A program made the translations under genes and the position numbers. Below, one piece after another: positions 16,909 through 26,347 of a stretch of DNA of 64,000 bases; position 1 is the stretch's first letter, and every line of letters begins with the position of its first letter. Source of the stretch: Rhizobiales bacterium YIM 77505 (lineage in GTDB: Bacteria; Pseudomonadota; Alphaproteobacteria; Rhizobiales; Beijerinckiaceae); NCBI GenBank assembly GCA_000745135.1, contig JQNH01000001.1, positions 2,418,001-2,482,000 on the forward strand, written 5' to 3'. The notes under the pieces are model-generated. The model was given only the letters and a program-made list of their open reading frames with translations, was not told where the DNA came from and did no database searches.

Positions 16909-17988
16909 ATGGATCGACGCAAGCTTCTGAAGACCGCCGGCCTTGCCGGCGCCGCCGCCTTCCCGATGCCGGCGATCGCCCAGTCGCAGCCGGAGGTGCG
17001 CTGGCGCCTTGCCTCGAGCTATCCGAAGAGCCTCGACACGCTCTGGGGAGCGAGCCCCTACATCGCCAGGCGGGTCGCGGCCGCGACCGACAACAAGTTC
17101 CAGATCCAGCCCTTCGCCGCGGGCGAGATCGTCGGCGGGGCGCAGGTCCTCGACGCCGTTCAGACCGGCACCGTTGAATGCGGCCATACCCTGTCCAACT
17201 TCTACATCGGCAAGGACCCGGCCCTCGCCTTCGACTCGTGCCTGCCCTTCGGTCTCAACGCGCGCCAGCAGAACGCCTGGATGCTGCACGGCGGCGGGCT
17301 CCAGCTCATCCGCGAGCTGTTCAAGCCCTACAACATCCACAACATCCCGGCCGGCAACACCGGTGCCCAGATGGGCGGCTGGTTCCGCAAGGAGATCAAC
17401 ACGCTCGCCGACCTCCAGGGTCTGAAGATGCGCATTCCCGGCATCGCCGGCCAGGTGATGTCGCGGCTCGGCGTCGTGCCGCAGCAGATCGCCGGAGGCG
17501 ACGTCTATCCCTCGCTCGAACGGGGCACGATCGACGCCGCCGAGTGGTCAGGCCCCTATGACGACGAGAAGCTCGGCTTCGTGAAGATCGCCAAGTACTA
17601 TTATTATCCAGGCTTCTGGGAAGGCGGCGCGCAGACGAGCCTTTACGTCAACATGGATCAGTGGAACCGCTTGCCCGAGAGCTACAAGAACGTGCTCGAG
17701 GCCGCCTGCGCGGAGGTCACCAACTGGATGGTGGCCAAGTACGACGCCGAGAACCCGGACGCCTTGCGCCGGCTCATCGCCGCCGGCGCCGAGCTTCGGG
17801 GCTTCTCTCGCGAGATCATGGAGGCGGCCTACAAGGCAGCCTTCACCCTCTACAGCGAGCTCGCAGCGCAACACCCAAACTTCAAGAAGGTCTACGAGGC
17901 CTGGAGCCAGTTCCGGGACAAGGAGGTTACCTGGTTCCGGGTCGCCGAGCTTCCGTTCGATGCCTTCGTCGCCTCCCAGCGGCGGTGA
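16909..17988 (+). CDS. TRAP transporter substrate-binding protein (DctP family), orphan
   Basis: A periplasmic solute receptor for tripartite ATP-independent transporters. It starts at ATG 16909 behind GAGGAGG and has a twin-arginine-like signal (DRRKLLKTAGLAGAAAFPMP, cleavage near AIA-Q). The segment EWSGPYDDEKLGFVKIAKYY near residues 205-224 resembles TakP-type receptors for 2-oxo acids. The conserved carboxylate-binding Arg is in KMRIPG. No dctQ or dctM gene is adjacent, so its membrane partner must be encoded elsewhere. The ligand is uncertain. Confidence 0.88.
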   Translation: MDRRKLLKTAGLAGAAAFPMPAIAQSQPEVRWRLASSYPKSLDTLWGASPYIARRVAAATDNKFQIQPFAAGEIVGGAQVLDAVQTGTVECGHTLSNFYIGKDPALAFDSCLPFGLNARQQNAWMLHGGGLQLIRELFKPYNIHNIPAGNTGAQMGGWFRKEINTLADLQGLKMRIPGIAGQVMSRLGVVPQQIAGGDVYPSLERGTIDAAEWSGPYDDEKLGFVKIAKYYYYPGFWEGGAQTSLYVNMDQWNRLPESYKNVLEAACAEVTNWMVAKYDAENPDALRRLIAAGAELRGFSREIMEAAYKAAFTLYSELAAQHPNFKKVYEAWSQFRDKEVTWFRVAELPFDAFVASQRR

Positions 17989-18002
17989 GGGACGCCCTCA
18001 CC
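17984..18002. other. Stem-loop overlapping the TRAP binding-protein stop codon
   Basis: GGTGAGGG (17984-17991) and CCCTCACC (17995-18002) pair around ACG, with the TGA stop inside the left arm. No T-run follows. The sequence resembles the GGTGAGGG/CCCTCACC core of the palindromic repeat at 52671-52779, so it may be a remnant of that repeat. Confidence 0.45.
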
Positions 18003-18036
18003 TCCCGGGGGAAGAGGCGGGCGGCGGCGCTCGTTG

Positions 18037-18342
18037 CTAATCGGCGCTCGGCAGGCGGCGCATGGTGAACTCGATGCGCCCGTCTTCGAGGACGCGCCAG
18101 CTCTCGACGGCGGTGAGATAGGCGGCCTTGGGGTAGCGCTCGAACCATTCCCGGGCCGTCTTGCGGGCCAGATCTCGCGGCAGGCGGAAGGTTTCGCGCC
18201 GCCATCCGCCCTCCTCCGGCCGCTCCCGGCCCGGGCTTGTCCGTGACGCGAGCCGGCGCGCCACGTCCGCAGGGCTCATGTTCGAGTTCGTGGTCGAAGT
18301 CTTGGTCGGGCGCGCCATGGCGAGCACCTCCATGCCGAGCAT
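18037..18342 (-). CDS. Conserved hypothetical protein
   Basis: A 101-residue, basic, soluble protein; an internal ATG giving MARPTKTSTT is a likely true start. The C-terminal half (RRETFRLPRDLARKTAREWF, YPKAAYLTAVESWRV, then IEFTMRRLPSAD) looks well structured and conserved, whereas the N-terminal part is Ser/Thr/Arg-rich. No named domain recognised. It lies 17 bases after the cca stop and could be the last gene of the minus-strand group starting at 21201. Confidence 0.65.
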   Translation of the reverse strand: MLGMEVLAMARPTKTSTTNSNMSPADVARRLASRTSPGRERPEEGGWRRETFRLPRDLARKTAREWFERYPKAAYLTAVESWRVLEDGRIEFTMRRLPSAD

Positions 18343-18359
18343 GTCGCCACAGACGCCCG

Positions 18360-19628
18360 TCAGAGTCGAGTCGGGCCCTCCGTCGCCTCCGCGAGGGCCA
18401 CGGCGATGAAGCGCTCCGCGGCCTCAGGCCCGGTCGGGCATCCGGCCGCAAGCCAAGCCTCCTTGGCACGCTTGAGCCGACGGCCAAGCTCGATTCCCTT
18501 GGGCGCCCCTCGCGCGAGGAGGTCCCGCCCCCGCACGGGAAAGTTGGGAAGCGGATCGAGCCCTGCCTGATAGCGGCGAAGGGCCTCGCGCGCCTCTGGC
18601 GTCGCGATCGGCCTCGGCTCGCCCTCCGTGGCGATGGCGACATCGGTCACTGCTTCGAGCCCGAACTCGGCCACGAGCCGGCGCAGCTCAGCACCATCGA
18701 TCGGCGACGCCAGCGACTTCACGCGCGCCAAAGTCGCCGCGAAAGCCGCGCAGCGGGCATGCTCCGCGTTGGACAGACGCAAGCGTTCGCGCAACCGTTC
18801 CGCGTCCTCTGCGACCATGACGCCCATCGCCGCCAGACGGCGAATCCCGTCCCGCACCCCCATCGTCGCCTCGAGAGCGGCCACTCGGCCGAGCCGTCCG
18901 AGCTCGACCACCCCGCCCAGGAACCATTGTACGAAGCCTGCGTCCGACAGTTCGACGAGCACCTCGACGGCGCGCCGCGCCCGCAACAGCTTGATGAGCT
19001 CTGTCCGGACCCGCTCATGGGAGAGGATGGCAAGCCCGCGCCGCTCCCGCACGGCGGCGGAGAATCCGTTCGGGTCGAGCGGCCCCTCGCCATATTCCGC
19101 GTGAAAGCGGAAGAAGCGCAGGATGCGCAGATAGTCCTCGCGGATGCGCGCCGCCGCATCTCCGATGAAGGCGACGCGGCGCGCCTCAAGATCCGCCATG
19201 CCGCCCACATGGTCGTGGATGGTGCCGTCCCGGTCCACCGATAGGCCGTTGATGGTGAAGTCCCGCCGGCGGGCGTCGGCCGCGAAGTCGCGGCCGAAGC
19301 GCACGGTGGCGTGGCGCCCGCGCGTCTCCACATCCTCGCGCAAGGTCGTCACTTCGAAAGGAACGCCCTCCACGACGACGGTGACGGTCCCGTGCTCAAC
19401 GCCGGTCGGAACGACCTTGAGCCCCGCGGCCTCGGCTCGAGCCGTCACCACTGCGGGAGTTGCGGTGCTGGCAAGATCGATGTCGTTGATGGGGAGGCCG
19501 AGGAGCGCGTTGCGGACGGCTCCGCCGACGATGCGCGTTTCCTCGCCCCCGCCGTTCAACACCTCGAGAAGGAGCCGCACCCCAGGTCGATCGAGGAGTT
19601 GCGCGATGGCGTGGCCGTGATCGCTCAA
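18360..19628 (-). CDS. cca: CCA tRNA nucleotidyltransferase/poly(A) polymerase family protein
   Basis: Adds or repairs the 3' CCA end of tRNAs. The head shows the class II nucleotidyltransferase motif (RIVGGAVRNALLGLPINDID, metal-binding Asp pair in DID), then DFAADARRRDFTINGL and EDYLRILRFFRFHAEYG, the hallmark neck motifs. The C-terminal body is helical. I place the start at TTG 19628, which overlaps the preceding stop as TTGA and yields 422 residues. The open frame upstream overlaps the DUF6111 gene and is unlikely to be translated. Confidence 0.93.
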   Translation of the reverse strand: MSDHGHAIAQLLDRPGVRLLLEVLNGGGEETRIVGGAVRNALLGLPINDIDLASTATPAVVTARAEAAGLKVVPTGVEHGTVTVVVEGVPFEVTTLREDVETRGRHATVRFGRDFAADARRRDFTINGLSVDRDGTIHDHVGGMADLEARRVAFIGDAAARIREDYLRILRFFRFHAEYGEGPLDPNGFSAAVRERRGLAILSHERVRTELIKLLRARRAVEVLVELSDAGFVQWFLGGVVELGRLGRVAALEATMGVRDGIRRLAAMGVMVAEDAERLRERLRLSNAEHARCAAFAATLARVKSLASPIDGAELRRLVAEFGLEAVTDVAIATEGEPRPIATPEAREALRRYQAGLDPLPNFPVRGRDLLARGAPKGIELGRRLKRAKEAWLAAGCPTGPEAAERFIAVALAEATEGPTRL

Positions 19629-19921
19629 CGGAATTGCCCCGGCACCACGCGACCATTTTCCACATGGGTCGGCACGAAGGCGCCCACGTGGCGCTCTGCG
19701 GTCAGCCCGGCAATCAGGAAGGAGGCGATGGCGAGCAGGAGGCCCGCGGACACGAGCCAAAACGTCTGGTCGCTCCAATGCGACCACAGCAACGGGTTGC
19801 GCTTGCGCAGGACGAGGTAGAGCGCAAACACCACGAAGGGCACGAAGAAAAGGAGCAGCTCACCGAGGAGGGCCCGGGTCATGATCTTGAGGCCCGCTGT
19901 CCGCACCGCGACGCCGGCCAA
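19625..19921 (-). CDS. DUF6111-type small membrane protein
   Basis: A protein of about 98 residues (85 if it starts at the internal ATG reading MTRALLGE) with two membrane helices: LLLFFVPFVVFALYLVL and FWLVSAGLLLAIASFLI. A polar C-terminus carries HVGAFVPTHVENGRVVPGQF, a conserved-looking tail. It precedes cca with a TTGA stop/start overlap and follows the NUDIX gene by nine bases, so it belongs to that operon. Its function is unknown; the family name is from recollection of this conserved gene order. Confidence 0.8.
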   Translation of the reverse strand: MAGVAVRTAGLKIMTRALLGELLLFFVPFVVFALYLVLRKRNPLLWSHWSDQTFWLVSAGLLLAIASFLIAGLTAERHVGAFVPTHVENGRVVPGQFR

Positions 19922-19930
19922 CCGCCTGTC

Positions 19931-20575
19931 TCAAGACTCATAGAGCCTGACATAGAGATTGCGAAGGATGCCAGCGGTCACGCCCCAGATATAACGGTCT
20001 CCATAAGGAATGGCATAGTATTGGCGGATGCGGCCTTTCCACTCCCGCGCGTGCAGCTCGTGATTGTCCGCGTCCATGACGAAGGCAAGGGGTACCTCGA
20101 AGGCGTCGGCCACCTCGCAGGTGTTGAGCTTGAGGCTGAAGCGCGGCGCGACGAGCCCGACCACCGGAAACACGAGATAGCCGCTCGACGACAGGTAGCT
20201 GTCCAGGAAGCCGAGAGGTCGCACGACACTGCGGGGAAGTCCGATCTCCTCCTCGGCCTCGCGCAGGGCCGTCTCCAGCGGGGTCGGATCGTCCGCGTCC
20301 ATCTTGCCGCCCGGGAACGCGATCTGCCCGGAATGATCGCGCAACCCGGCGGCGCGCTCGGTGAACAGGACGGTCGGCTCCTCGTCCCGCATGACGATGG
20401 GAACCAGGACCGCCGCCGGCTTCGGCAGGGATGCCTGCACCGCCGGCCGGCCATCGAATTCGAGCTCATGGTCGCCCCGGGGATTGCCTTGGGGATCAAG
20501 GATCCCAGGCGGCTCGCGCCGGAGCCCCCTCGCGGCGCGCCGCACGAAGGTATCGGTGTCTAGGGTGGCGAGCAT
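19931..20575 (-). CDS. CoA pyrophosphatase-type NUDIX hydrolase
   Basis: A NUDIX hydrolase of the NudL/CoA pyrophosphatase group. The NudL-type lead-in LFTERAAGLRDHSGQIAFPG is followed by the Nudix box GGKMDADDPTPLETALREAE and EEIGL. The family cleaves CoA or its derivatives to phosphopantetheine and 3',5'-ADP. ATG 20575 overlaps the DUF1285 stop as TGATG, giving 214 residues. It is the second gene of DUF1285, NUDIX, DUF6111, cca. Confidence 0.92.
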   Translation of the reverse strand: MLATLDTDTFVRRAARGLRREPPGILDPQGNPRGDHELEFDGRPAVQASLPKPAAVLVPIVMRDEEPTVLFTERAAGLRDHSGQIAFPGGKMDADDPTPLETALREAEEEIGLPRSVVRPLGFLDSYLSSSGYLVFPVVGLVAPRFSLKLNTCEVADAFEVPLAFVMDADNHELHAREWKGRIRQYYAIPYGDRYIWGVTAGILRNLYVRLYES

Positions 20576-21201
20576 CAGACCAGGCCTGTTTCCGACAAGG
20601 GCGCCATCGGATAGAACCGGCCGGTGATCGTCACACCGAGCATGGCACACCCCTCGACCTCCCGCTCTTCGGCGAGCGCGATCAGATCATAAGCGAGGGC
20701 GCGGGTGAGGCGAGCCCACAAGCCGCCCCGGACGAGAACGTAGGGCTTCACGCCGCCAGCCTCGTCCGTCTCGAACCGCAGCGGATGGTCGTCCGAGACG
20801 CACACAAGATCGTCGACATTGGTGCGGAAGGCAACGCGTCGCTCGCCCCCGTCCCCCTCGACAACCATCTCCACGGCCACGAAGGGAGCGTCCTCGACCA
20901 CGATGCCGACCCGCTCGACCGGAGTGACGAGCACGAAACGGTCGGCGTCCTTGCGCAGGATGGACGAGAACAGCTTGACGAGGGCGGGGCGCTGGATGGG
21001 CGTTCCGTTGTAGAACCACGTCCCGTCGGCGGCGATGCGCATGTCGATCTCGCCGCAATAAGGGGGGTTCCAGCGCTCGACGGGCGGCGGGCCCTTCATC
21101 GGCGTCGCCTCGCCAAGCGCCCCTCTCAGCCGCTCGAGTAGACCGTCCCGCTTCGCTGCGGAGGCGGGATGGGCAGGATGAGACGTTCCCGTGTGCTCCA
21201 T
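20575..21201 (-). CDS. DUF1285 domain-containing protein
   Basis: A soluble protein of 208 residues. The core contains EIDMRIAADGTWFYNGTPIQ followed by LVKLFSSILRKDADRFVLV and a later FRTNVDDLVCVSDDHPLRF, the recognisable DUF1285 pattern. The molecular role is not established. It heads the minus-strand operon and shares one base with the NUDIX start. It is divergent from the MoxR operon across a 286-base gap. Confidence 0.88.
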   Translation of the reverse strand: MEHTGTSHPAHPASAAKRDGLLERLRGALGEATPMKGPPPVERWNPPYCGEIDMRIAADGTWFYNGTPIQRPALVKLFSSILRKDADRFVLVTPVERVGIVVEDAPFVAVEMVVEGDGGERRVAFRTNVDDLVCVSDDHPLRFETDEAGGVKPYVLVRGGLWARLTRALAYDLIALAEEREVEGCAMLGVTITGRFYPMAPLSETGLV

Positions 21202-21487
21202 GTCGTCGACGAAGGTGACTCAACCGGCGCGATTCGCGAAGCGCCCTGCCTCGCTTGCGCCATGCTTTCAATCGAAACTCCGTCGTCGCGCCGCGGTTGC
21301 TGACGAGACCGTGATGGGCGGATCGTGCCGCCTTGTGCTTCATTGCCTGCGTCGGAAGGCCCCGCTTGCAAGCGCGCTGCCCGAAGCAACACTATAGTCT
21401 TCAGGGGCGACGCAGCCGGCGGAAGGCCCAGGCGCCAAGCTCGCCGCCCCTTTAGGGGCGCTGAAAGGCCGAACAGAGGAGAACCGG
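21202..21487. other. Divergent intergenic region before the MoxR operon
   Basis: No gene seen. A TATAGT at 21393-21398 resembles a -10 element for the MoxR operon, but the nearest TTGCAA (21366-21371) is 21 bases away, too far for a standard promoter. No strong hairpin was found. Confidence 0.3.
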
Positions 21488-22501
<1,014 letters not shown>

Positions 22502-22512
22502 GGCCGTCGCGC

Positions 22513-23454
22513 ATGGCCCGCGTCCGGGTCCTTGAGACCGACAAGCGCTCCCCCTCGCGGGGGGAAACCGACGCCGCCCTGTCGCTCGCCAACCGGCTGC
22601 CGCGCCTTGTGCTCGAGGCCCGTCGGGTCGCGGCCACGCTGAGCCACGGCATCCACGGGCGGCGCCGGGCCGGCATCGGGGAGAGCTTCTGGCAGTTCCG
22701 CCCGTTCGTGGCCGGCGAGGCCGCCCAGCGCATTGATTGGCGCCGCTCGGCCCGGGACGATCGCCTCTATGTCCGCGAGCGCGAATGGGAAGCCTCCCAG
22801 AACATCTGGCTATGGATCGATCGCTCCGCCTCCATGGGCTATGTGTCGAGCCTGGCCCAGGCGCCGAAGATCGAACGGGCCCTGGTGCTGGGCCTCGCGC
22901 TTGCCGACGCCTTCGTCAACGCCGGCGAGCGGGTCGGGGTGCTCGGGCTGATGCGGGCCCGCGCCTCTGGGCAGATCGCCGAGAAGATCGCCGAAGCGCT
23001 CGCCGCCGATCCTTCGAGCCTCGATGATGATCTGCCGCCGCGGGCGCCCATCGGGCGCTTCGACGAGGCCATCCTCATCAGCGATTTCCTGTCGCCGATC
23101 CCGGAGATCACGGCGGTCGTGGAAGGGATCTCGGGCCGGGGGGCGCTGGGGCACCTCGTCATGATCGTCGATCCCGTGGAGGAGACCTTCCCCTTCTCCG
23201 GGCAGGCGGTGCTGCGCGACCTCGAGGTCGGCATCGAATTGCGCGTCGGGGACGCCGCCTCCTGGGGCGAAGCGTATCGCAGGCGCATCGCTCTCCATCG
23301 CGGCGCCATCGAGGACCTTGCCCGGCGCCGCGGCTGGACCTTCACCCTCCACCACACCGATCGGCCGGCCAGCGAGGCGGCGCTCAGGATCGTGACCCTC
23401 GCCGCTGCCGCCCGCGGCGGGCGCGCGGGCGCGGTTGCCGGGATCGGGGGCTGA
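22513..23454 (+). CDS. DUF58 domain-containing protein (VWA-like)
   Basis: Contains the DUF58 core: FRPFVAGEAAQRIDWRRSAR (near residue 60) precedes a VWA-type fold opening with WLWIDRSASMG, whose DxSxS is a metal-ion-dependent adhesion site. Length is 313 residues with no membrane helix or signal, so it is probably cytoplasmic or peripheral. It starts 11 bases after moxR, and DUF58 proteins are the usual partners of MoxR ATPases. Confidence 0.93.
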   Translation: MARVRVLETDKRSPSRGETDAALSLANRLPRLVLEARRVAATLSHGIHGRRRAGIGESFWQFRPFVAGEAAQRIDWRRSARDDRLYVREREWEASQNIWLWIDRSASMGYVSSLAQAPKIERALVLGLALADAFVNAGERVGVLGLMRARASGQIAEKIAEALAADPSSLDDDLPPRAPIGRFDEAILISDFLSPIPEITAVVEGISGRGALGHLVMIVDPVEETFPFSGQAVLRDLEVGIELRVGDAASWGEAYRRRIALHRGAIEDLARRRGWTFTLHHTDRPASEAALRIVTLAAAARGGRAGAVAGIGG

Positions 23455-23457
23455 ACG

Positions 23458-26259
23458 ATGCTCGGATTGCCGCTCACCTTCGCAGCTCCCATGGTGCTGA
23501 CGGCGCTCGCGGCGCTGCCGGTGATCTGGTTGATCTTGCGCGTCACGCCCCCGCGGCCCCGCCGGATCGACTTCCCGCCGCTGCGCATCCTCGCCGACCT
23601 TCTGCCCCAGCGGGAAACGCCTGCGCGCACGCCGTGGTGGCTTCTGGCGCTTCGCTTGACGATCGCCGCCCTGCTCATCCTCGCCGCCGCCGGCCCAGTC
23701 TTGAATCCGACCCAGCAGGAGGAGGGCGGCGGGCCCCTGCTCCTCATCGTCGACAACGGTTTCGCCGCCGCTCATGATTGGCGTGCGCGCCTCGACGTCG
23801 CGGTCGAGCGGGTCGAGGCCGCCGGACGGGAGAGCCGGGTGGTGGGGCTCGTTGCAACGGCCGAGAAGCCGTCCGAGTTGCAGCCGCTCAACCCGGCCGC
23901 GGCCCTGGAGCGCCTGCGCGCGATCAGGCCGCAGCCGTACCTTCCCGACCGGCAAGCCCACCTCGCCCCCATCGAACGCTTCCTCGCGGCTCACCCGGAT
24001 TCATCGCTCGCATGGATCAACGACGGGGTGGCGGGCGTTGACGGGCAAGCTTTCGTCGAGGGCCTTGCGCGCATGAGCGGCGACCGTACCCTCACCGTGC
24101 TCAAGGCTGAGCGAGCACCGGCGCTGGCGCTCGCCGGCGCCGAGAACTCCGCGGCGCATTTGAGCGTCCGCTTGGTGCGGCCGGAGCCCAACGGCCGTGA
24201 CGCGGGCACGCTGCGCGCCCTCGACCTGAAGAACCTGCCCCTCGCGGATGCCCCCTTCGCCTTCCCCGTCGGCGCGACTGAAACCGAGGTCCGCTTCGAG
24301 CTCCCGCTCGAGCTGCGCAACAGCATCGCCCGCATCGAAATCCTGGGCGAAGGCGCTGCGGGCGCCGTTGCCCTCCTCGACGAGCGCGGCAAGCGCCGTC
24401 GGGTCGGGCTCGTGTTCGGCGGCACGGCCGACCAGGCGCAGCCGCTTCTGTCGCCCCTTTATTACCTCTCCCGTGCCCTCGCTCCTTACGCGGAACTGCG
24501 CGAGGGACGCGGCGCCGTGGCCGACAGCGTCTCGCAGCTTCTCGACGAGCAGGTTTCGGTGCTGGCCCTCGCCGATGTCGGCGCCCTTGATCGAGGCACG
24601 CTCGCCAAGGTGACGAGCTTCGTCGAGCGGGGTGGCGTGCTGTTGCGCTTCGCCGGGTCGCGGCTGGCCGCCGGCAATGACGACCTCGTGCCCGTGCAGC
24701 TTCGCCGCGGCGGGCGCAATCTCGGCGGCACCTTGGCCTGGGACACACCGCGCACGCTTGCGCCCTTCACCCGCGAGAGTCCCTTCTTTGGCCTCGCTGT
24801 ACCCTCCGATCTTGGCGTCAGGCGACAGATCCTTGCCGAGCCGGAGGGCGATCTTGCCCGCAAGACCTGGGCGGCGCTCCAGGACGGCACCCCCATCGTC
24901 ACGGCGGCAAGGCGGGGCGAAGGGCTCATCGTCCTCTTCCATGTGACCGCGGACACGACCTGGTCGAACCTGCCCTTGAGCGGCCTGTTTGTGGAGATGC
25001 TGCGCCGCGTCGTGGCGCTGTCCGGCGCCGTGGACGAGGTCGGAACGGAAACGGGCGACGCGGTGCAGACCGTGGCGCCGCGGCTCGTGCTCGACGGCTA
25101 CGGCAGCTACGTCTCGCCGCCGCCGACGGCTCGCGCCGTGTCGCGGCACTATGCGGAACGTGCGACGGCTGAGCATCCGCCGGGCTTCTACGGCCCCGTC
25201 GATTCGAGCCTCGCCGTGAACGCCCTCGTCGCCGGCGACACGCTGAGCCCGCTCGATCTGGGGCCCCTTCGGGCGCGGACAGTGCCACTCACAGGCGCCA
25301 AGACCGTCGATCTGCGCGCCCCGCTCCTCACCCTGGCGCTCCTGGCGCTCCTCATCGACACCCTGGCCTCTCTCTGGCTCAGCGGGCACCTTGCCGCGCT
25401 CAGGACGCGGCTCGGGCGGGCACGGCAGGCCGCTGCCATGGCTCTCCTGGGGCTCGGCCTTGCCGCCGCACCGGGACCCGACGCGGCTGCGCAGGATGGC
25501 GCGCCACCCCTCACGCGCGAAAGCATCCAGTCGGCGCTGGTCACGCGTCTTGCCTATGTGGTGACAGGCGACGCCCAGACCGATGCCACGAGCAAGGCCG
25601 GCCTCCAGGGGCTCACCCAGGTGCTCGCGAGCCGGACGGCGCTCGAGCCCGGCGAACCGATCGGCATCGACTTGGCGCGGGACGAGCTCGCCTTCTACCC
25701 GCTCCTCTACTGGCCGATCGTCCCCAACCGGCCGCTGCCGAGCGAAGCGGCGATCCGCCGTCTCGACGCCTATATGAAAGGCGGCGGCACCGTCATCTTC
25801 GACACCCGTGATGCGTTGAACGCCCGCCCGGGCGGCACTCCGACGCCTGAGGCTGAATATCTGCGGCGGGTGCTCGCCACCATCGACGTGCCCGAGCTCG
25901 AACCGGTCCCCCGCGACCACGTTTTGACGAAGACCTTTTATCTGCTCGACCATTTCCCGGGCCGCTACGCGACCGGCCAGACCTGGGTCGAGGCATTGCC
26001 GCCGGAGACCGAAGCCGAACGCCGGCCGGCGCGGGCGGGCGACGGCGTCTCGCCGATCATCATCACCTCCAACGATCTCGCCGCCGCCTGGGCGGTCGGA
26101 CGACGGGGCGAACCGCTCTACCCGGTCGTCGGGAGCGACCCCCGCCAGCGCGAGATGGCGCTGCGCGGCGGCGTCAACATCGTGATGTATGCGCTCACCG
26201 GCAACTACAAGGCCGACCAGGTCCATGTGCCCGCCCTCCTCGAGCGCCTCGGGCAGTAG
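23458..26259 (+). CDS. BatA-type N-terminal/DUF4159 membrane protein
   Basis: A 933-residue protein. The N-terminal region has two helices of the aerotolerance (BatA) type (LTFAAPMVLTALAALPVIWL, and RLTIAALLILAAAGPVLN near residue 70), followed by a VWA-like domain whose MIDAS is degenerate (LLIVDNGFAA). A central glutamine-amidotransferase-like region follows, then helices near 620-645 (LLTLALLALLIDTLASLWL) and 660-675. The C-terminal DUF4159 domain (about 690-930) has LYWPIVPNRPLPSEAAIRRL. It starts four bases after DUF58. Role in the MoxR system is inferred. Confidence 0.9.
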   Translation: MLGLPLTFAAPMVLTALAALPVIWLILRVTPPRPRRIDFPPLRILADLLPQRETPARTPWWLLALRLTIAALLILAAAGPVLNPTQQEEGGGPLLLIVDNGFAAAHDWRARLDVAVERVEAAGRESRVVGLVATAEKPSELQPLNPAAALERLRAIRPQPYLPDRQAHLAPIERFLAAHPDSSLAWINDGVAGVDGQAFVEGLARMSGDRTLTVLKAERAPALALAGAENSAAHLSVRLVRPEPNGRDAGTLRALDLKNLPLADAPFAFPVGATETEVRFELPLELRNSIARIEILGEGAAGAVALLDERGKRRRVGLVFGGTADQAQPLLSPLYYLSRALAPYAELREGRGAVADSVSQLLDEQVSVLALADVGALDRGTLAKVTSFVERGGVLLRFAGSRLAAGNDDLVPVQLRRGGRNLGGTLAWDTPRTLAPFTRESPFFGLAVPSDLGVRRQILAEPEGDLARKTWAALQDGTPIVTAARRGEGLIVLFHVTADTTWSNLPLSGLFVEMLRRVVALSGAVDEVGTETGDAVQTVAPRLVLDGYGSYVSPPPTARAVSRHYAERATAEHPPGFYGPVDSSLAVNALVAGDTLSPLDLGPLRARTVPLTGAKTVDLRAPLLTLALLALLIDTLASLWLSGHLAALRTRLGRARQAAAMALLGLGLAAAPGPDAAAQDGAPPLTRESIQSALVTRLAYVVTGDAQTDATSKAGLQGLTQVLASRTALEPGEPIGIDLARDELAFYPLLYWPIVPNRPLPSEAAIRRLDAYMKGGGTVIFDTRDALNARPGGTPTPEAEYLRRVLATIDVPELEPVPRDHVLTKTFYLLDHFPGRYATGQTWVEALPPETEAERRPARAGDGVSPIIITSNDLAAAWAVGRRGEPLYPVVGSDPRQREMALRGGVNIVMYALTGNYKADQVHVPALLERLGQ

Positions 26260-26347
26260 GCTGGCTGGTGGCGAACATCCCTCTCCTCCCATGTCTCATT
26301 CCCTCCAAGAGAGGGAGTAGCTCCGGCGCAACGGGATCGGCAAAATC

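Noticed and set aside
21366-21398. TTGCAA and TATAGT as a promoter for the MoxR operon
   Set aside because: The 21-base spacing is outside the normal range; kept only as a weak -10 note.
24001-26292. A 763-codon open frame antisense to the DUF4159 gene
   Set aside because: No recognisable domain and biased composition; the plus-strand protein has DUF4159 and BatA-type features.
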